A stretch of 64,000 nt of DNA, from the NCBI GenBank assembly GCA_963921795.1, contig OY997653.1, positions 62,581,932 to 62,645,931 on the forward strand, given 5' to 3'. This DNA comes from Nannobrachium achirus. Lineage: Eukaryota; Chordata; Actinopteri; Myctophiformes; Myctophidae. The translations under genes and the position numbers were made by a program. The notes below the pieces were generated by a model, which saw nothing but the letters and a program-made list of their open reading frames with translations, was not told where the DNA came from and did not search any database. Positions 32,614 through 41,916 of this stretch are shown here, in pieces; position 1 is the first letter of the stretch; every line of letters begins with the position of its first letter.

Positions 32614-32793
32614 AGGTATGTACCTATATATGTCCGAAATGAATGTTTATAGGGTTGAAGTGATTTGTAATTATAATCAAAATCTACAAAGTAACTAGTA
32701 ACGAGCCAGTCTTTTGAACGGCTCTTTGAAAGGAACGGATCCCAGAGATCCGGCTCACTTCAAAGAGCCATAAATCCCATCTCTAATAGATAG

Positions 32794-33393
32794 ACTAGGA
32801 GGGGAAGTAGAACAAGAAAGAAAGAATGAAGAAAGAGGTGAGAAAGGGTTTTTTTCTGTCTAGGTGTGGAACAGAGAAAGTGGTTGAGGCAGCGAAAAGG
32901 AAAAGAGAAAGAACGAGGCAGAGGGATGATAGACAGCGAGAGAGGATAGAAGGAGAAGAAAGCGCGTGCGAGAGAGAGAGAGAGAGAGCGAGCGCACGGG
33001 TGTCAATTGGGTATGGCAGGGGTATGCAGCTGCCATACCCTGGGTCCAGGGGGGAAAATAAAAGTTACTTTTAAATATAAATCCATGAATGTCTCTTTGT
33101 CTATCTGTTCTGGTTATTATGTTGTTAAATTACAGTAAAATAACTACAAATGCAAAATGTAACAAAATGGTCACTTTAACAAGGTATCATAATTATATTC
33201 TCCACACTTGTATTCTCTCCATCTTGACAAAATGCTATATCCCAGGTTCCGCAGGTGAGCTGCACAGGTGCAATGCATATTGTCAACTGTGGCACATTTA
33301 CTAACATGCCAAGTTTAGCTACAACCGTTCCAGGCTGCCATATCCAGCCCAAGAAACCTTAGAAACCTGTGTAAAAAACTGAGAAAACAAAAT
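32794..33393. other. no feature recognised
   Basis: Purine-rich GAGAGA stretches at about 32880-32990. No repeat family or gene was recognised. Confidence 0.4.
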
Positions 33394-33438
33394 GCTCTGC
33401 GAGGCGTTGTGAGCATGTAGATCGGCTATTTTCACAAT
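33394..33438 (-). repeat. HP half-hairpin (right arm, family R type)
   Basis: GCGAGGCGTTGTGAGCATGT then AGATCGGCTATTTTCACAAT. The change AAGCT to ATGCT marks family R (complete at 50.5 kb). Downstream AGAACCGTGTTATACAAAAT also matches R. Everything left of the hairpin is missing. Confidence 0.75.
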
Positions 33439-33713
33439 AGAACCGTGTTATACAAAATGTATTATGTCTCTTTTCCACGAAGACTCCCATCCTTGCCATA
33501 CCCTAGCTTTTGCTGAACTGACGCCACTGAGAAAGCGAGAGCGAGAGAGAGAGAGAGATGGGTGTGAGCCAGCCATGTGGACAGCATTAAAGGCCAAACA
33601 GTGTCTCTATCTCCCCTGTACACTAGCAGAGCTATCAATCATAGATTCCACTGACTCTACAGGAGAGCTGCCATCATTTCCTCCCTCCAGACCCTTCCAA
33701 TTAGCTCCTACAA

Positions 33714-33800
33714 CAGTGATGTTCAACTGGCGGCCCGCGGGCCAAATCCGGGCCCAGGCTGCGGAGCTTTCTTGTGGCCGCTGGAACACATTCTATATTC
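33714..33800 (+). mobile_element. left end of another hAT family
   Basis: CAGTGATGTTCAACTGGCGG then CCCGCGGGCCAAATCCGG resembles a widespread hAT terminus (GCGGCCCGCGGGCC). It is truncated or interrupted by the family A insertion at 33801. Confidence 0.5.
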
Positions 33801-34257
33801 CAAGGGTCTTCAACAGGGGGTCCGGGACCCCTAGGGGGTCCTCAGAGTTACTACAGGGGGTCCTCCAAATCTTTGTGTGATAGAACTTTTTTTTCTCCTT
33901 TTTCATATTAACCACTTGAACCCTAGTGTCCATATTCTGAGAACTTTAGCCAAAAATAGATCTACAAGCTTGCGCTGCGAGGCGTTGTGAGCTTGTAGAT
34001 CGGCTATTTTTGGCAAAGAGGTTTGGTGTAGAGGAGAAAAAGAGCAGACTAAGTACAAAGTGTAAGGTCAAGTTTATTATGTATTGACAATTCATGTGGT
34101 TTATTCTGAAAACACAAATTGACATGAATCCAAAATACACTGATGATTATGCCGTCAAAGGATGAAACTATATGGTATCTATGGGTTGTGTGGGGGTCCC
34201 TGCTTCATCTCTCTCTCAACTAAGGGGTCCTTGGCCTGAAAACATTGAAGACCCCTG
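33801..34257 (-). mobile_element. family A hAT element, complete, perfect TSD
   Basis: Reads CAAGGGTCTTCAAC to GAAGACCCCTG. Exact 8-bp flanks CTATATTC (33793-33800 and 34258-34265). It holds an HP hairpin and a TTAACCACTTGAACCCTA motif on one side. The opposite copy of that motif is degraded (TTCATGTGGTTTA). Confidence 0.93.
33949..34014. repeat. HP hairpin, left arm slightly deleted (family A)
   Basis: GCCAAAAATAGATCTACAAG has lost GCA between TA and GATC. The right arm, GAGCTTGTAGATCGGC, then TATTTTTGGC, is complete. Confidence 0.85.
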
Positions 34258-34265
34258 CTATATTC

Positions 34266-35662
34266 CAATGTAAAAATGAATGTACTGAAATAAATTATTA
34301 TTAGATGGCTGGTTGTACAGAATGACCATTAGGAGGTTATTCATAACCGTTAACTGAAGCTTGTTAATGGTTAAGCAACCATTAACTGATAAGAATAAAA
34401 TGTACTGTTTAGAATGGAGGAATGTTTGTGACTCACTCAGGGTCCTAAATTAACATCCACATACTGCAGTACTTAAAAATTGTGGGTAAATGGTGAGCTA
34501 GAAATGTCGCAAAAACAGGTCAGTTTTGAGTGCATTTCATCCATCATATGCCAATAATTCTCTTACATTAGCTTTTGAGTGGATTTTGTCCATCTTCCAT
34601 CTGCTACATCTTCATCCACTTGTAGACTTTACACAGCATGTTTAATTTGTTATCAATAGCAATAGCAATAGCATATGGCAATATGACTACGAGTACAAGA
34701 TACACAAGACAAGACGGCTAATTACGCCAACACTTATGAGAGTTAATAGGTTAATGTGTCTGTCTGAAGTCTGAACCTGGTATCCATCATACCTTACTTG
34801 CCATGGTGTGCTATTCCTCTGGTCTCTATGGGGGTTTCATTAACAAGACTGGCAAGATTATCCATGAGATTAAGTGCATTAAGCAGAATTTAAGTGAGAT
34901 TACTGAGAAAGAGAGATACGGCTAACATGACCCGATGGGACTTCAAAACATTTAAATCACTGTTATTGTTGTTTTAAACCACTCATTTTTTTTTTTAACG
35001 GAGGCGGGTCCCGTTGCAATGTAGAATGTGTAGAATGTGAAAAACTAAAACATGTCTTTGAAAAAAGGATTTCAACCATGTAATGATTATAAACACAAGT
35101 AGACTACCCTTCTTCCAAGCAACACCTGTCCCAGAACTAGAAACCTGTCCCAGAACTAGAAACCAGAGAGCCATCATTTTAATCTCCGGTCTCAGAGACA
35201 AATCCTCTTGCTGTTCCACTTGTAATGAATCTTCAGGGACTCAAATAACATGTTGTCTGAGTTTTTAAAACCAAAGTAGATTTATTCCTCGATAACAGCT
35301 AATAATTCCTGTCCCGAGTCCACGTCAGCCTACTGTTGTGTAACCGATCTAAGATTTGTACCTTCATTAACTTCAAGAGACTCTTGTTGTTAAAGCCATA
35401 TGCACAGAATTATTTGAGAACATAGAAATCTGCAAAAGAAAAAAAAAGGAATTCAAAACAGAACAACTCGTTTCCCTGTGGTTACTTTGAATTGTGACCA
35501 TGGATGGATTATTATGTGGTGTTGCATTTCAAAGGCACATATGGATGAAGACTAAATGATATGGAACACTTCTGGAAAGGGATACGCTTTAAGTTGCTGT
35601 TGTGCATTCTGTGTGTTGTCATGTTATGGCATGCAGTATTTTCCTCTGTCATGATTGATAGA
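34266..35662. other. no feature recognised
   Basis: About 1.4 kb without recognised repeats, except a 21-bp tandem duplication at about 35124-35165 (CTGTCCCAGAACTAGAAACC twice). Confidence 0.45.
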
Positions 35663-35711
35663 CGCAGTTCATTTGAAGACGAAAGACACAACTTCAAATG
35701 GAGCAGACAAA

Positions 35712-36130
35712 TTACAATTCTGAGGTATTTATGCTTGAGTATTTCCAATACTTTTACTTCTACTCCACTACATCTTGGATCCAAATATTGTACTTTTTAC
35801 GCCACTACCTTTATTTGAAAACTTTAGTTACTAGTTTCTTTGTAGATTTTGATTATTAATACAAAACATTAACATACATTAACCACTTCAGCCCTATATA
35901 GAGTATATTTCAGCCATTTGAAAATATCTACAAGCTCTGCTATTTTCAAAAGATTTGTATACATTTGAAAACTTCTGCAAAGTGGTACGTATATTATTTA
36001 TATAATATTTTTGTACTTTTACTCAGGTAAATCTTGAAATTCTGGACTTTTACTTGTAAGAGAGTATTTTTATATTGCAGTATTGATACTTTTACTTAGA
36101 TACAAAATCTAAATACTTTCTACACCACTG
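35712..36130 (+). mobile_element. family H hAT-like MITE, 5'-truncated
   Basis: Shares TTTCCAATACTTTTACTTCT with the 4.65 kb copy and ends TTTCTACACCACTG. It contains TTAACCACTTCAGCCCTATA and a collapsed HP hairpin. Confidence 0.75.
35917..35950. repeat. HP hairpin, strongly collapsed (family H)
   Basis: TTTGAAAATATCTACAAG, then CTCTGC, then TATTTTCAAA. Confidence 0.7.
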
Positions 36131-36581
36131 GTTCATTTGAAGACCTCTTCACTGACGAAAGACACAACTTCAAATGGAGCAGCCATGATTCATACGTTAC
36201 AAAAAAAAGCATCACAACACGTTCTTTCAGCTCCTTGAACCCAAACTCCCCGCAGGCCACATTTTAAATCCTACTGCCTGGTGTAACTGCGGGAGATAAC
36301 AAGTACAAGACCAATCAGACACACATCAGTCTAATGGTCTTATGAAAATCCTAAGTGAGAATAATGAAGTAGCACAGGACTTAACACAGCCATCGTCTAC
36401 TGCAGGGGTTGTCAAAGTGGGTGACGTCCAGGGGTGCCGCAAGATAATTTTATAATATTTGGAATTTATTTGGACAAATATTTAGTATCATTTTAAACTT
36501 GAAGTACAAAGTTATTTTCAGTCAGTTCTAACCAAAATGGCTATTATCTCAACGTTTTCCTCGCAACATAATCACTAAAAT

Positions 36582-36812
36582 ATCGTCACTGTCGGGCAGA
36601 AACCTTGTATCTCCAAGTTTCAAATGTGTAAGTAACTTTTGGTAAAGTAAAGCCCTGCTTCATCATACAAGACTGTCGCACAAAACTAGTGAAAACAGCT
36701 GATCTACAAGCACACAACGCCTTGCGATTCATTTTGTATTTATCATTTTATAGATGATAAATACAAAACAAACGGTTTTGGACATACAAGGTTTCCACCC
36801 GACAACGACGAT
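36582..36812 (-). mobile_element. family C MITE, copy 4 (inside P)
   Basis: ATCGTCACTGTCGGGCAGAA to TTTCCACCCGACAACGACGA. The HP is cut to one arm. Confidence 0.85.
36687..36727 (+). repeat. HP half-hairpin (family C)
   Basis: TAGTGAAAACAGCTGATCTA then CAAGCACACAACGCCTTGCG. It jumps directly to the family C flank beyond the lost arm. Confidence 0.8.
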
Positions 36813-36929
36813 ATGCTATAAATATAAGGTGCTGGGAGTGAAAATTATAATGTAGGGGTGCCTCGGATTAAAATAATATATTTATGGGGTGCCCTGCGAC
36901 AAAAAGGTTTGGGAACCCCTGGTCTACTG

Positions 36930-37613
36930 CAGTGTTTCTCAAACTTTTAACTTCCCCTTAACTCTGACAGGGTACATGAACCGGCTCCATTTTTACGCTT
37001 GGACCAGGTCCATTTTTACTCGTTCAAGAGATGATTGGGCGGCACACGGAGGGATGCCCACCTAAATTAGCAAGGGCACTTCAAACTGTGGCTGTTCAGC
37101 AGGAGGAGTCGGATGTAGGCCCTACAGTACGCGAGTATTCCTACCGTAGGAGACGGGGTTACATAAATTAGAAGGCGCGGCTTGTGATTGGCTGGAGTGG
37201 AGGTCTGGGCGCTCGGCTGTGGTCACTTGGACTGCGCGAGGTGCACCAAAACCCAATTATCATTGCGTTTATCGTGCGCTTGCCCAGGCCTTACGGTCTG
37301 GGCATAAATATAACGATTGCATTCACCACGGCTCCCTGGCCCGCTATTCGCGGGCACTCGCGCCTGCGGCGCTCGGGCACGAAGAGCAGGACCAAGGTCC
37401 ACTGGTCTTCGTGCCGCTTGCAATGTCGTGGACGCTGGCGAAGAAAAGAAGCGCTCCTTCAAACACTGTCTCCTACGTTTGGAATAATAGCCTACAGTAC
37501 GTCCTCTCAGTGGGGGCTCCTCACTGGCAGGTGAGCTAGTAGGGTGGCAGCAGTGGCAACACTGACATGTTTGGGGAGGGATAATTGGCACAATGACGTT
37601 TCCTTTCATTTAA
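36930..37613. other. hAT-like left end, then GC-rich unrecognised sequence
   Basis: CAGTGTTTCTCAAACTTTTA at 36930 is a hAT-type terminus without a visible partner. The GC-rich segment 37180-37530 has overlapping frames of about 110-130 codons and a donor-like CAGGTGAG at about 37529, but no recognisable protein motif. Confidence 0.35.
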
Positions 37614-37916
37614 CCAGTAAGACTCCCTAATCGGGAGATAAGCGACCGTCACGTCGCATACACAAACTTTAGAAGGCAATCGTAGCCAATCAGGAGGGAA
37701 TATGGGAAATGGGACAGATCCATGTTGATGACATGACTTTAGAGATACTGTGTACCGCTTTGCTTTGATTTTAGGGCAACATCTGTAGGAGCAGACAGTG
37801 TCTAAAAATGTGTTTTGCAAAAATTGGCGTGGAAAAAAAGTGTGACGTGACAGACAGACGGAGAGACAGCCGGTGGAGGTTTTGATAGTAACTGCGATCT
37901 GACAGTCGCAATAAAT
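37614..37916 (-). mobile_element. family K Helitron-like element, copy 4
   Basis: On the minus strand it ends with hairpin CTCCCGATTAGGGAG, TCTTA, CTGG then T. The other end is the decayed hairpin GCGACTGTCAGATCGC. It lacks the GC-rich insert of copy 3. Confidence 0.75.
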
Positions 37917-38059
37917 ACAAAACTGAGATTCAGGGTCGAGGGGAGAATATGTTTTTTACAAAGTAAAGGTAGACAACACACCTGCGTCCTGTGTTGTGAC
38001 AGAACACAGCTGTTAAACATACACTCATTTCCTCTCCATAGAGATTGAATGGGTTTCCT

Positions 38060-38090
38060 GTTGCGAGCTTGTAGATCTGCTATTTTTGCC
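38060..38090 (-). repeat. HP half-hairpin (right arm only)
   Basis: GTTGCGAGCTTGTAGATCTG then CTATTTTTGCC. TAGGGTTCATGTGGTTAA follows at about 38118. Confidence 0.75.
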
Positions 38091-38204
38091 AAAAGTTCAA
38101 CCCAGAATAGGGACGTTATAGGGTTCATGTGGTTAATTAAATTAATTAATTAACATGCATTCAGGCTAGAAGCTGCTGACACTCACTTTGAAAACAGTGT
38201 GTTT

Positions 38205-38460
38205 ATCGTCGTTGTCGTGTGAAAACCTTGTATGTCCAAAACCGTTTGTTTTGCATTTTAAATTTTAAAAATGATTTAAAACAGCCGATCTACAAGCACA
38301 CAACGCCTCGCCTCGCACCGCGAGGCGTTGTGTGCTTGTAGATCGTCTGTTTTCACTACTTTGGCGCTCCGGCCTTGTACGATGAAGCAGGGCTTTACTT
38401 TGCGAAAGAACGTACACATTTGAAACTTGGAGATACGAGGTTTCCACCCGACAACGACGT
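38205..38460 (+). mobile_element. family C MITE, copy 5
   Basis: ATCGTCGTTGTCGTGTGAAA to TTTCCACCCGACAACGACGT with a full HP hairpin. It stands alone, not inside a recognised hAT. Confidence 0.85.
38277..38352. repeat. HP hairpin, near-perfect (family C)
   Basis: CAGCCGATCTACAAGCACAC pairs with GTGTGCTTGTAGATCGTCTG. The centre is GCCTCGCCTCGCACCGCGAG. Family C has CACAC where other families have CTCAC, and the other arm has the matching GTGTG. Confidence 0.9.
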
Positions 38461-38834
38461 TATGCTACACTACACTACGAGTCTTGATTTCCACTGGGGA
38501 CTCACGCTTTCTATTTGAACAGAATCAGTTTAGTAGAGTCTGAGAAATAGTAACCGACTGTAAGACTTGGCCTCAAAGTGTTTCTAGGGCTGCATTTGAC
38601 TTGGTTCGGCCAAAAACGGCGCAGTCGTTTTGAATTAACGCACAAGCCAACTCAATGGTATTTTTCAAGAGATGCCACAGTTAGTATCAGGGACGTGCTG
38701 GCCATTGGGAAAAGCGGGACAACTCCCGAACGGCCGGTTCATTCCCGGCCGGTCCAGGCCGGCCATTAGGAAAATAATTTAAATAAAATGTCGGCCTTCA
38801 TTCCATTTTGGGGGCTGTGCAGCCAACAAAGTAA

Positions 38835-39007
38835 ATCGTCACTGTCGGGCAGAAACCTCGCATCTCCAAGTTTCAAATGTAGGCCTATAAATTTTTTTGC
38901 AAAGTAAAGCCCTGCTTCATCATACAAAACTAGTTTAAATCATTTTAAAAATGATAAATACAAAACAAACGGTTTTGGACATACAAGGTTTCCACCCGAC
39001 AACGACG
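38835..39007 (-). mobile_element. family C MITE, copy 6, hairpin deleted
   Basis: Terminal repeats as in the other C copies. The interior jumps from CATCATACAA to AACTAGTTTAAATC, so the hairpin and some flank are gone. Confidence 0.85.
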
Positions 39008-39091
39008 AAATATAACTAATGTACAGTAATTGGCCCACTGGCTTGTCAGTTGTCATGATCTGAAATGGCAAATCTTTGAGTAGCAGCAGCG

Positions 39092-39119
39092 CTATAGAGA
39101 GAGATCTCTCTCTATAGCG
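39092..39119. repeat. 28-bp perfect palindrome in family M
   Basis: GCTATAGAGAGAGA and TCTCTCTCTATAGC form a perfect palindrome. The same one occurs in the other M copy at 31182-31209. Confidence 0.9.
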
Positions 39120-39315
39120 CGCAATGAGGGCCTCTCCAACTCTTTTTCCCAGGCTGAATCAGGGGTCCAGCACGTCCCTGGTTAGTATGCTGCTGGAGGG
39201 GAAATGTTTTTTATCCAAGATAAGCAAGGAAGAGTCACACTAAATATGTTGTCCCTGCGCTGAACCTTCAGGGGTTCCAACTTCCAACTTCCTCATTCAG
39301 ATGTTCAACATTTGC

Positions 39316-39545
39316 GAATGAAGCACAGCCATTAGGTTGGGTGTTTGGATAAAGAATGAAGCACAGTCATTAGGTTGGGTGTTTGGATAAAGAATGAAGC
39401 ACAGCCATTAGGTTGGGTGTTTGGATAAAGAATGAAGCACAGTCATTAGGTTGGGTGTTTGGATAAAGGAATGAAGCACAGCCATTAGGTTGGGTGTTTG
39501 GATAAAGAATGAAGCACAGTCATTAGGTTGGGTGTTTGGATAAAG
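39316..39545. repeat. 38-bp minisatellite, 6 copies as 3 dimers
   Basis: Unit begins GAATGAAGCACAG. Successive units strictly alternate CAGCC and CAGTC at one site, so the evolving unit is a 76-bp dimer. One unit has an extra G. Confidence 0.95.
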
Positions 39546-39625
39546 GCTTCACATTCACTGCACAAATCCAACCTCAAAGACCACTTTACCAACTGATCTG
39601 TAAAACCAAAAAGGAGAGCTCCGGG

Positions 39626-40675
39626 AAGGTTGGAGACATGGCACAGAACTGGTGGAAGGTTGGAGACATGGCACAGAACTGGTGGAAGGTTGGAGACATG
39701 GCACAGAACTGGTGGAAGGTTGGAGACATGGCACAGAACTGGTGGAAGGTTGGAGACATGGCACAGAACTGGTGGAAGGTTGGAGACATGGCACAGAACT
39801 GGTGGAAGGTTGGAGACATGGCACAGAACTGGTGGAAGGTTGGAGACATGGCACAGAACTGGTGGAAGGTTGGAGACATGGCACAGAACTGGTGGAAGGT
39901 TGGAGACATGGCACAGAACTGGTGGAAGGTTGGAGACATGGCACAGAACTGGTGGAAGGTTGGAGACATGGCACAGAACTGGTGGAAGGTTGGAGACATG
40001 GCACAGAACTGGTGGAAGGTTGGAGACATGGCACAGAACTGGTGGAAGGTTGGAGACATGGCACAGAACTGGTGGAAGGTTGGAGACATGGCACAGAACT
40101 GGTGGAAGGTTGGAGACATGGCACAGAACTGGTGGAAGGTTGGAGACATGGCACAGAACTGGTGGAAGGTTGGAGACATGGCACAGAACTGGTGGAAGGT
40201 TGGAGACATGGCACAGAACTGGTGGAAGGTTGGAGACATGGCACAGAACTGGTGGAAGGTTGGAGACATGGCACAGAACTGGTGGAAGGTTGGAGACATG
40301 GCACAGAACTGGTGGAAGGTTGGAGACATGGCACAGAACTGGTGGAAGGTTGGAGACATGGCACAGAACTGGTGGAAGGTTGGAGACATGGCACAGAACT
40401 GGTGGAAGGTTGGAGACATGGCACAGAACTGGTGGAAGGTTGGAGACATGGCACAGAACTGGTGGAAGGTTGGAGACATGGCACAGAACTGGTGGAAGGT
40501 TGGAGACATGGCACAGAACTGGTGGAAGGTTGGAGACATGGCACAGAACTGGTGGAAGGTTGGAGACATGGCACAGAACTGGTGGAAGGTTGGAGACATG
40601 GCACAGAACTGGTGGAAGGTTGGAGACATGGCACAGAACTGGTGGAAGGTTGGAGACATGGCACAGAACTGGTGG
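39626..40675. repeat. 30-bp minisatellite, about 35 identical copies
   Basis: Unit contains TGGAGACATGGCACAGAACT and GGTGGAAGGT. I see no difference between units over about 1.05 kb. Because 30 is divisible by 3, several frames stay open. These are not genes. Confidence 0.97.
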
Positions 40676-41437
40676 CTAAAAACAGGGAAGTGAATAACTC
40701 AATCAACTTCATTACAAAAGTCCACTCCCACCAGGGAAAGTCGAGAATCCAAAAAAAATAAAAATAAATAAAAAAGATGTCATCATTATTTTTGCTCCAT
40801 GTCACTGTGTACGTGTGTACAGCATTCAAACCGTAGGATTGCTTATTGTCAAGGAAAGAATGATTCTATCCTTTTCCAACTGTGTTTTTTCAATGGAATT
40901 GAGCACAGGGTTTCAGGTTTTGTCCCCCCGTTCACGCACAGTGTGATGACATCATCAAACAATAAAATCGACTCCAACTCAACTTTTTAGTCGAGTTGAC
41001 TTCCAAAAATCACAAGTTGTTAATGCCCATTACCACCTGGCCAAATTCTACAATATCACTGCAGACTACAGATCTGAATCTGAACCTACTCTAAGATGCA
41101 TCCCTATAGTTTTGAGCAAGTTGGCCTAATGTGGCTGGCTAATGATCCACCCACACCAGGTGGGGGAAACAAAAGTGAGACTCAGACCAATTTCTATGCT
41201 GTGCAAACAGTTGTGCACTCACACAAGCACCCACACAGTCTGTTTCCTCCTGTACAGACTGATACATGGCTGACATAAAGATGGGGAGATGCCCTCATTT
41301 TAGTCACACATTAGCCCAAGCGTTGTCACTTACCATCCGTAACCATTACACCCACTCTCCACTGCTGGACAAGCATCATCAATTTGTGTTGGATCATCAA
41401 AGCTGTACATTCAGCAGACAGTAAGCACTGCTAAGCT
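40676..41437. other. no feature recognised
   Basis: No gene or recurrent repeat was recognised. Confidence 0.45.
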
Positions 41438-41445
41438 AACTACAC

Positions 41446-41670
41446 CATTGGTCTCAGAGATAGAAATACAATTAAATGGGGGTCTGTAGCCTAATGTGTG
41501 TCAAACTGGGGGTCCTTGAAATTAAAATGGCTGAGAAATTAAAATCACTGCTAGAGCCGTAAAATCTTCTCTTATGGGGGATCCCTGGCATATCTTTTCA
41601 AATGAGGGTCCGCGGGCTAATGAGTGTCAATTTGGGGGTCCTTCACATGAAAAAGTTTTGAGGACCACTG
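41446..41670. mobile_element. short hAT element with perfect 8-bp TSD
   Basis: CATTGGTCTCAGAG to AGTTTTGAGGACCACTG. Exact 8-bp flanks AACTACAC (41438-41445 and 41671-41678). Its right end, GGGGGTCCTTCACATGAAAA, matches the hAT-like end inside family B, so this is a stand-alone relative of that component. Confidence 0.88.
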
Positions 41671-41916
41671 AACTACACAACCAGCTTTGTAGAGACTTGA
41701 ATACGGCACAGGGGCATACCCAAAGATTCGCAGCTCTAGTAGCTGACATGTTATAGGCATCTAAATGTCAAAGCCCACACACGCAACACAAACAGGCTTT
41801 TGTTGCTGCTTAAGCAGTCTGACAGACCTGGACCTGCTCTGCTCTGGCAGGGAACACGTCTGCATAGACTGTCAGGCCAGGCTGAACTCTCACAGGAAGC
41901 CCCCCATTAGCAGCAC

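Larger units (their letters stand above)
31804..32785 (+). mobile_element. family S hAT element with nested elements, perfect TSD
   Basis: Ends TAGAGGTGGGACC and ATAAATCCCATCTCTA. Exact 8-bp flanks ATAGATAG (31796-31803 and 32786-32793). Subterminal TTTTGAACG repeats. Inside is family H sequence (31935-32697), which holds a TTAA element (32035-32493) and an HP half-hairpin. Confidence 0.9.
35666..36190. repeat. direct repeat of about 45 bp flanking a family H element
   Basis: GACGAAAGACACAACTTCAA then ATGGAGCAG occurs at about 35677-35706 and again at about 36151-36180, either side of a family H fragment. GTTCATTTGAAGAC precedes both. The second copy has 11 extra bases (CTCTTCACTGA). This is far longer than a hAT target duplication. 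Confidence 0.8.
36403..36921 (+). mobile_element. family P hAT element carrying family C, perfect TSD
   Basis: Ends CAGGGGTTGTCAAAGTGGG and GTTTGGGAACCCCTG. Exact 8-bp flanks GTCTACTG (36395-36402 and 36922-36929). A family C MITE lies inside (36582-36812). Confidence 0.92.
38688..39180 (-). mobile_element. family M hAT element carrying family C, copy 2, perfect TSD
   Basis: CAGGGACGTGCTGGCCATTG to GGGGTCCAGCACGTCCCTG. Exact 8-bp flanks GTTAGTAT (38680-38687 and 39181-39188). It contains family C at the same position as the 31.1 kb copy, but with the HP region deleted. Confidence 0.92.

Noticed and set aside
37184-37609. GC-rich overlapping frames of 106-128 codons and a CAGGTGAG donor-like site
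   Set aside because: Frames overlap on both strands, as expected for GC-rich DNA, and no protein family is recognisable.
38835-39007. Family C copy 6 as an empty site that never received HP
   Set aside because: The missing stretch also removes family C flank on one side of the hairpin, so a deletion explains it better than an original empty site.
39536-40829. Open frames of 349-424 codons on both strands
   Set aside because: They are the 30-bp minisatellite read in frames without stops; the unit length is a multiple of three.
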